The notes under the pieces: generated by a model | Databases searched by the model: none | What the model was told of the DNA's origin: nothing | What the model saw: only the letters and a program-made list of their open reading frames with translations | Made by a program: the position numbers and the translations under genes | Assembly: GCA_037074505.1 (NCBI GenBank) | Contig: CM073479.1 | Span: forward strand, 43,544,156 to 43,608,155 | Reading direction: 5' to 3' | Origin: Albizia julibrissin | Taxonomy: Eukaryota; Streptophyta; Magnoliopsida; Fabales; Fabaceae | Length of the DNA stretch: 64,000 nucleotides | Shown here: one piece after another, positions 22,001 to 34,910 of the stretch | Numbering within the stretch: the first letter of the stretch is position 1 | Layout of the letters: each line of letters starts with the position of its first letter

Positions 22001-25000
22001 TCATCAAAATGTTTTGTCTCCTCCAGCATCATCACATCACAATTTGCATCCGTTGCAAAGTCATGCTCCAAAGGTTCCAGAGACAAACAGTGATCAAGGC
22101 TTTACTCTAAGCCAGAGCGTCTCACAGAATAATGAATGGCCTTCAATTGATCACCATCCAGCTGTTAGCATATCTTCCGTTGTTGATATGCATGCAAATT
22201 CTGATCTCTATGCAAACTCATCTAACTTGGGTGAAGCTAATTGGCAGCAGACATCCCACTTTGATGACCATGTAGATGAAGGTCCTGTTGAGAATGCTGA
22301 AAATGTTGAGCCTCCTTCAATATCTGCTAAAAGCATATCAGACGATAATGTTGGAGGTGCATCTTTTGATGGCAACTTGTACAATGATTTAAATTCTTAC
22401 CAATCTCACAGCCATCCTTTTGACAATAATGAAGGTGATCCAATGCTCTGTGTTTTGTACCATCTATACAATCTTGTTATGCCTTTGCTTCTCTTGAACA
22501 TATATGTCCGCCAAAGAATTCTGTTGTAGAGAGTGAAGCATGTATGAATTTGGAGTATTGAACTAGTAAGTAATTAGACCAATGCTATTAGATGGAGCTG
22601 GTATGAAGTTACTTAAGTTTCATTTGTGATGGACCTTGTTCTATGCATATTTGAGGTTAAACAAATAGATGCAGGATATATCTAAGAACATTATAGGTTA
22701 AAACAGCAGCAGGAGCTATTCTTGTATTTTCCTTTGATGAATTAACCTGAAGTAATTATTATTTTAGCAGTTCTGCTCATTTTTTTGTTTCTCTCCCTCC
22801 TATGTGTGAATGGTAAAGGTTGTGGATTTGGATCTTGACATAGTAATACTGTTATTATCTGAAGCTCATAACTGCCTATGATTATCAGCATTGTGCCTGC
22901 ATAAAGTCTGTCTTAAATTCTTAATTTCTGCCTGCCAGCTGAAAATGGTATTTCATCAGTTGCTGCAAACATGGAGAAGCTGGATTTACATGAAGATGAG
23001 CAGGGGTCAGAATCAGAGGAGGACCATCCGTCTGTAGTGATTCCAAATCACCTGCAACATCACAATCCGGAATGCTTGAATTTGAGCTTTGGAAGTTTTG
23101 GATCTGGAGCAAATGCTGTGTTTTCTGGATCTGGGCAATTTGCTTCTAGACACTTGAAAAGTGACTTGGAGGAGACATCTGCAACAACAGATGCCTCATC
23201 AATCGAGCCCTCAGATGCAAGGCATGTTGCTCTTGTGATGATGTACGTGTAATTTTCTGTCCTCCAAAGTTGTCTAAATTCTAAAGATTTTTTTTTTCCG
23301 ACAGGAATTCTGACTTTTATGGGGATGAACATCTTACTACTACTTCCGATGGAAATTTGGTGCATAGAACTGGTGTAGGTGCTGAAACATATGAATCCCC
23401 TTCCATTTCACAACCAGAGGTTTTACATTCTGCACCTGCTGAAACTGCTCCGGGAAATCAATATTCATTTCCTCAATCTTCACAAGGATTTACTTATGAA
23501 AACACCCAACAGCCAGATGTCACATTTCCTCATTCACAGACGAGTTCACAGATGCAAAACCTTGCTCCCTTCTCAAGTGTTATGGTAATGTCCATAAAGT
23601 TGAAGATTCATGAAGCCGCACTGTAACATATTTCATGGTTGGGTTGGGTCTTATTTAGTGTCTTCTATGAGTTACAGTCAATTTTAAAATGACATGATGA
23701 GATACTTTGCTGTTGAAAATTGAGGAATCTTTTATTTCTATTGCTATGGTTTATGAGGTGAATCAGTTTGACCTTCTGTCCTCTATCCGTCTATCACAAG
23801 AACTTGAGCTGATTGTTATTTCTTTTGATAAAAGCTGGTTTTAGTATTTCACTCCTCCCCAGCTGCTTTGTTGAATAAAATCTGTCTGCAATGTAGCCTA
23901 CTCTAACTATAGTGTAGTTTGTACCATAAATATGGTGCATCCATCTCCTTTGTTGTGTTAATGTTGCTATGTCAATTGGTAATCTTTTAGTTTTTTTTCC
24001 ATCTTCCATTTATATTTGTCAATCCTACACTACATCTAAACTTCAGTTTTCATATTTTAGCAGGCATATACAAATTCTTTGCCGAGCGCTTTGTTGTCTT
24101 CAACAGTTCAAACATCAAGGGAGGATATCCCATACTCACCCTTCCCTGCAGCACACTCGATGCCCACAAAATATAGCAACATTGCGTCTTCAATTGGTGG
24201 TCCCACCTTATCAGTGTCAGAGGTGCATTTCTTCTTTAGCATATTTAAATTTCTCTGTACAGTGTCCTTGATGAGCTTCTCACAAGGGTAATTGTTTTCT
24301 CAAGCTAGAAATTGATTTATTTTTGACGAATCAGAGATGGAAAAATAATGCTCTCATATTAATCTAATTATTCCAATGGAAAAGTTACAATATATGGATT
24401 TAGAGTAATTAGAGGAGAGAAATAAGGGATTATAATCAACTAAAAAAATAGGAAACTTTTAAAAACTGAAAAATCAATCTAGATCCTAAAATCAAGGGAT
24501 TTTCTAGCACTCTCCTTCAAGCTGGAGAGTAGATGTCGATCATTCCTAGCTGGCAACGAAATCCTTCAAACTTAACTCTGCCCAATGGTTTTGTCATGAT
24601 GTCTGCAATCTGGTCCACAGATCTTATGTGGGACAGATTCATGGTTCCTTCTTCAATCTTTTTCTTTAATAAAGTGTGTGTCTATCTCAACATGTTTCGT
24701 TCTATCATGATCACCAAAAACAGCAAGGATATGATTTTAGGCCATTTGGTTTTATATAGGCTCTGATATTAATTCAAAGATCCTTTCATTTCCACTGCTT
24801 GAGCTGTTAGTGCCCTGAATTATGTTATTGTAGCCACTAAGAACTTTTATGGCTGGATTTCATGACTTGCTTGTTCAATGGCTGTTCAACTTTGAAGTCT
24901 TATTCCTAGGTTTTTTTTTTTTTTTTTTGAGCAAAACACTTTAAGCTTGTTTGGTTTTATCCTGGTATTTCTGTAGCATTGGCCTAGTGACTCATAATTT

Positions 25001-26282
25001 TGATACACCTGTGATAAGGCATACTTACTTTCACACTTAATGGAGTGAATGTTTTGCCATAATTGCTGGATAAATCTTTACATTTGATTTTCTGTGCAAT
25101 TATAGTGCATGTCATTAAATTTTTGTTGCCCATCTGCTATCGCATTTGCTGAGTGACATGTTTGTATAATTTATTTTTTTGGTTTAGGAAAGAGGGTGGT
25201 TTCATGAATTCAGTCATTTGATGGTTTATCCTTGTTGATATGCAGGCTCTAAGAGCAAGCAGCATCTCCACACCTCAACCCAATCCACAACAATCCTTGC
25301 CAGGTGCAGGCATGGCCACTGGACCTGCACTTCCTCAACATCTTGCTGTGCATCCATACTCCCAACCTACGCTTCCTTTGGGACATTTTGCTAATATGAT
25401 AAGTTATCCATTCTTGCCTCAGAGCTATACCTATATGCCTTCAGCTTTTCAGCAGGCTTTTGCTGGAAATAGCACATACCACCAATCTCTTGCAGCAGTC
25501 ATGCCACAGTATAAAAACAGTGTTTCAGTCAGCAGCTTGCCCCAGTCAGCAGCTATTGCATCTGCATATGGTTTTGGAAGTTCCACCAGCATTCCTGGAG
25601 GAAACTTCCCTTTGAATCCACCTGCTGCTCCCACTGGCACAACCATTGGCTATGATGACATTATTAACTCACAATACAAGGACAATAGTCATTTGATATC
25701 ACTACAGCAGGTACAAAGATCTTCAGCCTCAAAATGCTTTACCTTTATTTTTCTTTACCGTGATGGTTTCTCTGACAAAATAGAGAGGCGTCACTCTGGA
25801 AATGACCTGCTAAAATTTTACTTTTACTTGTCTCTGAGAAACTGTTTCCACGGCCCTCCCCTCACACCAAAAAAAAAATAAATAAATAAATAAAAAAAGA
25901 AGAAAGAGAGCCAAGGGTTTTAACTTCTCTTTTGGAGCTGTATTCCTCACCTGTGGAATTTGTGTGAACTAAATCTTTCTTGTTTTACTAGAATGATAAT
26001 TCTGCCATGTGGGTACATGCACCTGGCTCCCGGACCATGTCTGCCGTTCCAGCAAGCACATATTACAGCTTCCAGGGACAGAATCAACAATCCAGTGGAT
26101 TTCGGCAAGGCCAGCAGCCTTCACAGCATTTTGGACCTCTAGGCTATCCTAATTTATACCATTCTCAGACTGGTGTTTCTCTGGAACATCAGCAGCAGAA
26201 TCCTAGGGAAGCATCCCTGGGTGGATCTCAAAGCCAACAAGCCACCAAGCAGCCCCAACAACTATGGCAGAACAGCTACTAA
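19086..26282 (+). CDS. GBF-interacting protein 1-like (DUF1296) protein
   Basis: Ten exons: 19086-19275, 19887-19930, 20314-20431, 20562-20685, 21806-22434, 22939-23221, 23305-23584, 24061-24222, 25246-25710, 25992-26282. Together they make 861 residues with every junction in frame. Residues 20-80 form the DUF1296 UBA-like helical domain (SRKMVQSLKEIVHNF, MLKECNMDPNEAVSRLLSQ), then KSKREKKKE. The rest is low-complexity, rich in S, Q, N, H and P, with conserved blocks (FANMISYPFLPQSYTYMPSA; ending QLWQNSY). Plant relatives (GIP1-like, compare At3g07660) are described as G-box-factor-interacting or RNA-associated cytosolic/nuclear proteins; the molecular role is not settled. The ATG at 19,086 is the first in frame in exon 1. 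Intron 6 seems to use a GC donor. An AATAAA at about 26,675 could serve as poly-A signal. Confidence 0.92.
24300..24775 (-). mobile_element. copia retrotransposon 3' fragment inside intron 8
   Basis: On the minus strand from about 24,715 the translation gives HDRTKHVEIDTHFIKEK, then (after one frame change) HIRSVDQIADIMTKPLG, RVKFEGFRCQLGM and a stop. This is the classic end of a Ty1/copia polyprotein, the RNase H tail. The following 200 bases would be 3' LTR. It is truncated at both ends and sits antisense in the intron of the DUF1296 gene. Its boundaries are estimates. Confidence 0.7.
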
Positions 26283-26682
26283 TCTTATGTCTCCTGGTTT
26301 TTCAGGGTCTGGGTGTGAGTTTTTAAAGTGGCCAATCAGGGGCGTTACGGTCCTAATAATTTAAATGTATCATTATTTGGTCTAAAGAGACCTTGACTGG
26401 CTGCTGCCCTGTGCCACGAGGTTGTATTCTACACCATTACCGTCGTCATGTTTAACGTAGGAACTGAGTGTGCTAATTTGGTCTACTTGGTACGTTTTTC
26501 AGCCTTTATACTGTTTTCTTACTTATTGTGGAAAGTTCTTCTCATATTGCCCTATCTACTGTCTCAGATATTGTAGCCATAGACCTGGAAGGTTTGGAAT
26601 TTGTTACGGCAGAACTAGACCAATTCACTGCGAATCTTTTTTAAGTTGTTTCTATATCGATTTTATATATCCATAATAAATT

Positions 26683-27850
26683 TATATAAATAATAAATAT
26701 AATTATTCATTAAAATACTATACAAAGTAAGCTTATTTTTAGAAGGGATAATATGATGTACTAGTATAATGCATCTTTTGATTTTAAGTGTAAAATACTT
26801 TTTACTTTAAAAATAAAGAGTTAATACGTGTTCAGCATTTTAAAGTATTTTTTAAAATATATCCAGTACTTTAAAATGTTATATAACACATTTAGCTACT
26901 TTAAGATGTCTTTAACATCGTAAAGTATATTTCATTGAATCTAACACCACAAGTATTTTTTTTCTTTAGATATATTCTTTTTTATAAAAGGACAAAATAA
27001 AGTTATCCAAGGTTTACAAGTTATATATAGATAAAATGTAAGACTTACACCTTAGGGAATTGTAAACTGCAGACTTAGGAACAATCCTAATACCAAAAAT
27101 TGAAAAGTCAAAAAGCAGGGCTGAAATTTCCTGCCAGGTAATATTGAAGTTTGATGAAGAATCCGAGTGAGGCTTGAAGAAACATTTATCTACACAGTAA
27201 GTAGTCAGAGAAGACAAAGATCTATGATGCATAAGGCATGTGTTATGAATTTAGAAGTGCGCAACACAACAATATTTAGAGAGAAAGGTATTTCCTGGTG
27301 TTCTTGATTTACACAGGAATTCTTTGCTGGGAGAACCATTGTGACAGATAAATCCATGACAAAAATGCTATCTCGACTTCTTATATATGTGAAGAATAAT
27401 GTCGCATTCAGAAACCCATAAAGACAAATAAGAAGCAATAGGAAAAAATTTTCGATTAATATTTCCTTAATATGAATAACTGGAAAGTGCCAAATCTTGA
27501 AAGTTGTCAGATTGCTTAATCTCTTTGATTATTGTGATGGGACATTCTCTTCTACCATGATGTAGAGCTTGATTCCATTTCTTCCATATAATATGTAAGA
27601 TACATATCACCTAGTGAGCCAAATGCATGTGACACAACCTCTATGTAGATCAACACCCTAAATTATTAAGTAAAAAATTGTATAAAAAAATATTTTATGA
27701 TAATGGATATATCTGAAAAAAATACTTTAGGGTGATAGATACACCATAAAATATTTTAAATGTTAGATCTATCTTAACCAAAAAAAGAAAAAATGACACT
27801 AAAGTTTTAACTAAGAAAAATATTATCAGTAAAGTCTCTTAACTTTTTAT
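26683..27850. other. intergenic DNA, no gene recognised
   Basis: 26,690-27,010 is AT-rich with repeated CTTTAAAATG-type phrases; the segment returns near 27,710-27,780 (ACTTTAGGGTGATAG). Minus-strand open stretches at 27,014-27,232 and 27,205-27,438 lack a recognisable domain and are probably chance or a very old retroelement relic. Confidence 0.4.
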
Positions 27851-28064
27851 AACTTATGAATAGTAGTTTTTTTTTTCCAATATTATTTTTGTTGGTTGAA
27901 CACTGTATTTGTAATTTGGATTTTGGACGGCCTCAGAAAAAGCCGCTATCTCGGCGTACATTAGCAACTTCGGGCCGCGATCAGCCTGGCGCATGTTAGC
28001 TAAGCGAGCTACTTTACTTCTAGCAATCGCCCCCGTACCATTCACCATTCACGCGCTCCATTGT

Positions 28065-28072
28065 CACGTGGC
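28065..28072 (+). promoter_or_regulatory. G-box-like CACGTGGC element
   Basis: CACGTGGC lies at the end of a GC-rich island (27,925-28,080) that stands out in AT-rich DNA, about 1.2 kb before the first recognised exon of the CorA-like gene. It fits the bZIP/bHLH-binding G-box (ABRE-like) consensus. Placing the promoter and an untranslated first exon here is inference. Confidence 0.3.
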
Positions 28073-28754
28073 AAACTCCATTTCTTTTTCTTATAGCTTC
28101 AGTGATCGAATGTCTCAATGATATCTATTAGCATTGTTATTATGAATTTTATTCTCCGTATTCCAGTTATAATTTTCTCTGTTCTGGAGTTTATAGGTTC
28201 TCCTTTGAGTTGTAAGTCTCCAAATGCTTGATTTTATATATTCTTCTCTTGCCTGTTAGCTTTAGTATTCGTGCTTATTTACGTCTATGGTCTGTTTCCA
28301 AATTTTGTTCTTCTCGTAGTTATTCTTGGTCCGGTGGGAAGTCTTCATGATACATTTTTTTTTTTTGGAGCACATGAGTACTTTGTTGAAGGATCATAGA
28401 GTTAACTCTTGGAAGTATGAAGTTGGGTGCGTGGAAGGGGGGAAGTAAAAAAAGTGAGACAGGGATAGAACTCAATTTTTAAAGGATCCACGCTAATACA
28501 ATGCTATGCAGTAATTGAGTCTTATTGTGTTTCACAAACACGCACGATTTTTTTCCCTTCCAGTCAAGGTCTTGATTAAAATACACAGGTTTCCACTGAG
28601 ACTAATTCTTTGATCTACTGCTTATTTGCTCAACATGCCTGACTAATTCTGATTTCTTACCTGAATCATTAAAAATTTTACTCGTTGGTATCTTTTGCCT
28701 CTCCGTCATAGGGATACAAAAACTAGCGAACTCTATTCTTGAGAAAATATATTA

Positions 28755-28836
28755 CTCCCTCCTGTCCTAAATATAAGAATCACTTTATAGTTCAATTTGA
28801 TCTATAAAGTGGGTATTAAATTCAGGACTGAAGGAG
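28755..28836. mobile_element. 82-bp Stowaway MITE
   Basis: Begins CTCCCTCCTGTCCTAAATA and ends AGGACTGAAGGAG with TA on each side (28,753-28,754 and 28,837-28,838). This is the Stowaway (Tc1/mariner) signature. Lies in the presumed 5' intron or upstream region of the CorA-like gene. Confidence 0.8.
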
Positions 28837-29304
28837 TATATCAACATTTCTATAAAAGACTTCCTTGCAATCTTTCCTTGGAGGATGGTTTTAACCATGA
28901 TGCCACCTACATCCTATCTTACCCTTCCCACCTAAGCTGTATCTTACCCTATCCTTGTCACCTAGGTTAGCCTCAGGGCACGAGGTGCAGGAATAGTGAC
29001 TATTTATTTGCCTGAGCCTTTCCTTTCCTTTTCTTTTTCCTGTAGAATACTGTACTATCCTAAACACACCGTTACCTAGTTTTCCTTCAAAGCCGTACAA
29101 TTAACTTAGGATCACTGAAAATTTTTCTATTGATGATCAAACCTAAGGTGTAGATTCAGACTATTTTTTTCAAACATCACATGACAGAATCTATCCTTTA
29201 TGAAGCTGTTCATGGAAGAGTAGTGTGTTTTGTGAAGATTCTATTCCAAATATACATTGAAATGGTGATACATGTTTGATGCTTTATTTTGTACATACCC
29301 TTAG

Positions 29305-32300
29305 GTGGAGCTGAAAGAGAGTGACAAAAGAGGCCCCTCGCACTCCCTGAGCAAACAGATGAGACCTGTAAACGTTAAAACTTGTGATGTTAAGGACAAT
29401 CATTCTCAGAGTGACCTTTGGACTGATGGGCTTATTTGTGCCTTTGAATATGTTCTAGGCCAAAGAAAATCTGTTCAATCGAGTTCCCCCTCAAAGATCC
29501 CAGATGAACTGCAAATGGATGTTGAGTGTCCTGAGATGTTTGTCCCTACAAATGGTTCAAGAGGGGCTTCTCTGAGACCAGATAGATTGTTAGAGTCATC
29601 ATCTGCATTTCATTTAAGTCGTAGTCAGTTGCATGCCTCAGGTGACAAATATGGCCGGTTTTTTCACTCTGGCCAATTTAATGCTGCGGCAAAATATGAG
29701 CATGGTCATTGGGTACCAATTGGTTGGACAAGAATTTTGGAGCTTGTCCAAACAGTTCAGGTTGATGGAGTCTGGGCCTCTCAACAGTTTGAGTTTGCAG
29801 ATGATGAAGATGATTTCACTGTGGCAGATTTAGCAGCTCCATATTGGGAGCGTCCATCAGGTCCTATATGGTGGTGCAATGTTTCTGCAGGTCACCCTGA
29901 CATTGAGGCATGGCTTAGAAATGCTCAGTGGCTTCATCCTGCCGTTCGTGCAGCACTAAGAGATGAAAGTCGGCTAATAAGTGAGCGGATGAAACACCTT
30001 CTCTACGAGGTAAATTGTATTTTCAGTTTTTTTACTCTTAAATGTTATAGTTCAAATCTGATTTTGGACAATCTATTTTGCTAAAGATAATTTCCATGCG
30101 CAATATCAAGCTCTTGATGCCATAGTAGGCTAAGCTTACAAGACCAGTGACCACGTCAGCAAGAAAATCAGAAATAGAAACTACAGAAATGAGTTCCGTA
30201 AATTGCAAAAAAATTGGAAAAAATTCTTGAATATGAATTGTGCGCAAGATGATCTTTGGATGAAGTTTGTGCTACAATAGCAACTATTTTGACCTTCTTC
30301 AATAGCTTTAGCTACGATTCATATCTTATCTCTTCAATTATGTTACTTGTTTGTTTCTGGTCTGGGGGCTGTTGACTTGCCTTTTGTTAGATGAGCATCC
30401 GTAATAATGAATTAAAACAGCCGTTGGATGAGCAACACAGCAAGATGCTTTGTTGCTGATTTTTGTATGTTGATAGTATATAAACTATTGTCACTTATAG
30501 TGAGCATGTTTCCGGTGTTATGCATTTTTACATACAGGTGAGGAAATGCATGTCAACCGTGTTATGCATTATATGCCTTCAGATCAAATAAAAAGCTGCA
30601 ATAGCATATTGTTTGTCAAAATGGTCCATTTCCGTTTTCTTTTTTCCAACTATTTTTTAAAATCTATTGTCAACTAATAATTCTAATTTACAGTTTTATG
30701 AATGATCTACTATGACCGTAAAGTATGCTTAACTGCTAAGATATGATATATATTTAAAAGGAATCTTCTTGTTCAACAATATTTGCATCAAGCTATGAAT
30801 TGTTTCCTACTCTACAAGGCCTTTTCTCTTTGGCATCTAGTTTCTCAGTTATTGATAAAAGCTGTTTCTCATGTATATAGGTCCCAGTCAGAGTTGCTGG
30901 AGGTGTGTTATTTGAGCTCTTGGGACAGTCTGTTGGTGATCCCTTTGTTGATGAAGATGATGTCCCTGTAGTACTTAGGTCTTGGCATGCACAAAACTTC
31001 CTAGTGACTGTAATGCATGTAAAAGGATCCGTATCAAGAGTGAATGTTTTGGGTATCACAGAAGCCCAGGTTTTTCTTCCTTGGCATATTCCTTTGATGG
31101 CATATAGTCACAAGTTAATGATTTACTCTGTGTATTCTACTTTTAAAAAGATATTTCATTGCTTCAGCACTCTGCTTTGGTTTAGGAGCTTCTTTTGGCT
31201 GGAGGGTATAACATGCCAAGAACTGTGCATGAAGTTATAGCACATTTAGCATGCCACCTTTCTCGATGGGATGATAGGTAATGACAACATTATCTGATAT
31301 CTGATTTATTTGATATGAACAGTAGCATTTGAGACAAGTCATGCATGTGTTATTATATCTCATATTTCATGCTGTGTTCTATGCTTAATTTTTAACCTTT
31401 TGAAACATTATTTTTCCTTCTCCGATTGCACATTTGTTTTTCTGTGAAGAAGACTAAACTGACTCTTGCCTTATGCTTGGCACATTTTCTTTACTATTTA
31501 TATGCTTGAGTATACATAAATCTGTTATTATTCCTAAGAAACTATCAGGGTTCCTGGCCAAAAGGAAAAAAAGGGGTCAATGTTTGGCATGGTATCAGCA
31601 AATGGATTCTTGAATGGCTGAATATCGTTTTTCCCTTGTATCTCTCTCTCTCTCTGTCCTTCAGTTTTATAACATGCAAGATTGTGATTTTATGGAGATA
31701 TGATCACAAAAACAAGAAAATCTAAAACTAAAACAAAAATGAAATGAAGTTCAAGATTGTGATTGTACGGCTTGCTTCCTCTCAGAAATTGACTATATAA
31801 GAGCTTATCTGTACCCAAGGCATGATCTATAAAAAGTGGCATGCTATGTTAGGAATTGGCCTCATGTTTGCATTGAGGCATGACTTTAGGTGTGATTGAG
31901 TAGTACTTGGGCTTCATTGTGAGCTTCAATTTTGTTACTTTGGTTTAATAATCTTCTTTACTTATCCAGGTTTTTCCGTAAATCAATATTTGGGGCAGCT
32001 GATGAGATTGAATTGAAGTTCATGAACAGGTTCGTGACTGTGCACTATGTGCGGTGATTTAAATTAAAGTTACTTTAAAGTGTCTCTGCAATAAATTGAG
32101 AGTTTTCCTCTTGTCTAGGAGAGACCATGAAGACATAAACCTTTTAAGCGTAATTCTCAATCAAGAAATCAGACGGTTATCTAGACAGGTATGTTGATTC
32201 AGAAAACACTTGTTTGAAGGAATTTCTGATCAATTATGAGCTACATGAGTAATTGTAAGCCTAAGTATATTTCTTTAATAATTTCTATTGAGTTTTTGTG

Positions 32301-33757
32301 AACATCTAGTGTGTCTATTGACGTTGGAGCAGTTTCTCATAACAAAAGTTACACTGATGAAGTAATATTATTTATCGGTTTATTTTAGTAAGGAAAACGT
32401 ACTGCTAACAATGATTAATTTGTCTCTGAAGCACAGTGAAAATAATCATATTTAGATGACATATTTTTCTAAACAACATCACTATCTTCTGATATTAATG
32501 ATGAAAATAACGTTAGGGTTGTAATGGAGGCAGCACGCATTTATTTTGTCTGATAACTGGTAGAAAGGTTATCATAAGGAATAACTGTTGGTTTAGAGAC
32601 ACGGAAGATCTCATGTGTGTTGATTACTTTAATGTTAGTAACTCATGCACACATATTATAGCTCTTACTTTTCAGTTTGTATGCACTATGCAGGAGAGAC
32701 GGGAGCGTTATCCATTATATTGACTGTTTTTCTTCCATTGCAGGTTATCCGAGTAAAGTGGGCACTCCATGCAAGAGAGGAGATTGTGTTTGAGCTTCTC
32801 CAACATGTGAGAGGCATTGTGGCAAGAAATGTGTTAGAGGGAATAAGAAAGAGCACCAGGGACATGATTGAGGAGCAAGAAGCAGTTCGAGGCCGCCTAT
32901 TTACCATTCAAGATGTTATGCTGAGCAGTGTCCGCGCCTGGCTTCAGGTATTGTTGCCAATCTTTTCACCTAAGTTCTTATTCTCAAACATAGGATGACA
33001 TTTTAGGTCCGATAAATACTCTTCCTGTCTCATCTTGTTTGGGTCGGACAAGTTAGCATACAATGAGTTTGGAGCATGTTTGGGCAAGTAGTTCGATCTC
33101 TATCTTGCATCATTCCTATATTAGATGGATCTACAAACAACCGATGATAAGATTTGAACTTATAACTAAAGAAGAGATGGGTATGGTATGGATGTAAAGT
33201 AGAAAATCATAGCGCCGTAAATATTTGACAATAGAATGGATGTTGCAAACTTCATCCTACTCCGACCCATTGCCATTCCTACAAAAACAGCATTCAAAAC
33301 GGTTTATCTATCACTGTTCTTATATTATTAACACCATAACTGTCTGCGCATCTATTGAAAACTAATTCAGGATAGAAGCCTACGAGTGACCCATAATTTA
33401 GGCGTTTTTGGTGGAGTTGGTGTTGTCCTTACCATCATTACTGGATTATTTGGAATCAATGTGGATGGAATACCTGGGGCAGCAAAGACACCATACGCAT
33501 TTGGTGTCTTCACAGCCATTATCTTCTTCATAGGAGCAGGGCTTATTGCACTTGGTCTGGTTTTCCTCGGACTGAGAAAACCTATTGAGGAGGAACAGGT
33601 TGAAGTTAGGAAGCTAGAGCTGCAAGAATTGGTGAGGATGTTTCAGCATGAAGCAGAGACGCATGCTCAAGTCCATAAAAGTGTTCACCGAAACAACTTG
33701 CCTCCCACAGCCGGAGATACTTTTGATGAGGACGATGGCTACCTTCGCTTGCGATAG
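29305..33757 (+). CDS. CorA-like divalent cation transporter family protein
   Basis: Seven coding exons: 29305-30009, 30881-31069, 31186-31277, 31970-32029, 32119-32188, 32744-32947, 33371-33757. All are in frame, giving 568 residues from the acceptor at 29,304. A stop lies in frame just upstream, so translation starts either at ATG 29,359 (550 residues) or in an unseen upstream exon. The C-terminal exon has two membrane segments (VGVVLTIITGLF; FTAIIFFIGAGLIALGLVF) joined by GINVDGIPG, the position of the CorA GMN signature, here GIN. A long helical region precedes them, and the tail is acidic. The sequence resembles Arabidopsis At1g29820/At1g29830, annotated as CorA-like magnesium transporters. 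Ion selectivity is not shown by sequence. Confidence 0.9.
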
Positions 33758-33979
33758 AGATATTGTAAAGGTTTGATGTCAGAAAACTGAGTCAATGTCC
33801 TACAAGTTGAAGCTTATTGTATAAAGTGAACCATATCACAGAAAACTTATTCTGAGAAGCGATTTGTTCAGAAGCAATTACTCTGATCAGAGAGGGAACA
33901 AATGACCTTCATGCTCACTGGAATGTGATCATGTAAATTCAGAATTTGCTGCATCGAGAATGGATGGTTGATGTCGGGT

Positions 33980-34143
33980 CTTGTGGACGTGAGGATAACT
34001 TGGAAGCTGATAGCATCGCAAAGAGGGCCCTGGCGTTTCCACCACATGGACTTCGCTTTGCACCACTTGAGGATATGTTTTACTTTTCTGCCTGTACGTA
34101 GGGTAGTTTCTTTGCCTTCTGCGCTAATTAAAAAAAAAAAAAA
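33980..34143 (+). mobile_element. 5'-truncated LINE tail with RNase H fragment and poly-A
   Basis: At about 34,000-34,110 one frame reads REDNLEADSIAKRALAFPP, matching the last helix of LINE RNase H domains (N..AD.IAK.AL). A short 3' tail then ends in an A-run (34,129-34,143). This fits a dead-on-arrival LINE insertion just downstream of the CorA-like gene. No target duplication was identified. Confidence 0.45.
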
Positions 34144-34910
34144 GTATAGGGTCTCTAACAATTTTAGCAAATTAATTTTTCTCAGCAAATGTAGTACAAG
34201 TCAAAATAACTCTGATCTTAAAAATTAAAGTTCTTTGGATAAATGCCACTAGAGTTCAAAATTTTTAGAGTATTCATATTTTTCAATTTTCTTAAATGCT
34301 ATAATTTGATTTTTGTTCCTGTCACAAGAATGTTTTGTATTTATAATTTTAAAAAATATGGGTGTTGTGAGAAGCATTAATGATAATTTTAAAGAGCACC
34401 AACAATAGTTGTTTTTTCGGCCTGAAAGCACCAACAATAGCTTTGCATTTGATCCATAGAATTTTTTTTCCTAAAAAGCATTTTAATTCAATTTCACTTT
34501 CTTATGAATTTAAATTTTTTTTAGTTAGATTATGCATTTTAATTTAATTCTTTGAGAATAATTTTCCCATTGACCAAGTCCATTCTGGAACAGAAGTCTG
34601 AGTCTCTCGTGTTAATTTTGGACAAGAGTATAAAAGGTCTTCTTTGGATTTCAAATTAACATGATTAGTAATTAAAATATTAAATATTGATTAATTTATA
34701 ATATTAGTTGAAATATAAAATGTTTATCTTCAATTTTTTTGGTGATTTAAAATAATCTCATAATTTTATAAAAATGTCATATTTCAATCAAATATATACT
34801 ACAATTTTTTTTAAAAAAACATGTTATTTATGAGCAAAAAAATTGTGGCTTATTTTTTCGACATAGAACTCACATTAATTTTTATAATAAATTATGTTTT
34901 TTTAGAAGTA

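Noticed and set aside
29633..29833. Second plus-strand frame within the CorA-like first exon
   Set aside because: Out of frame with a well-supported exon.
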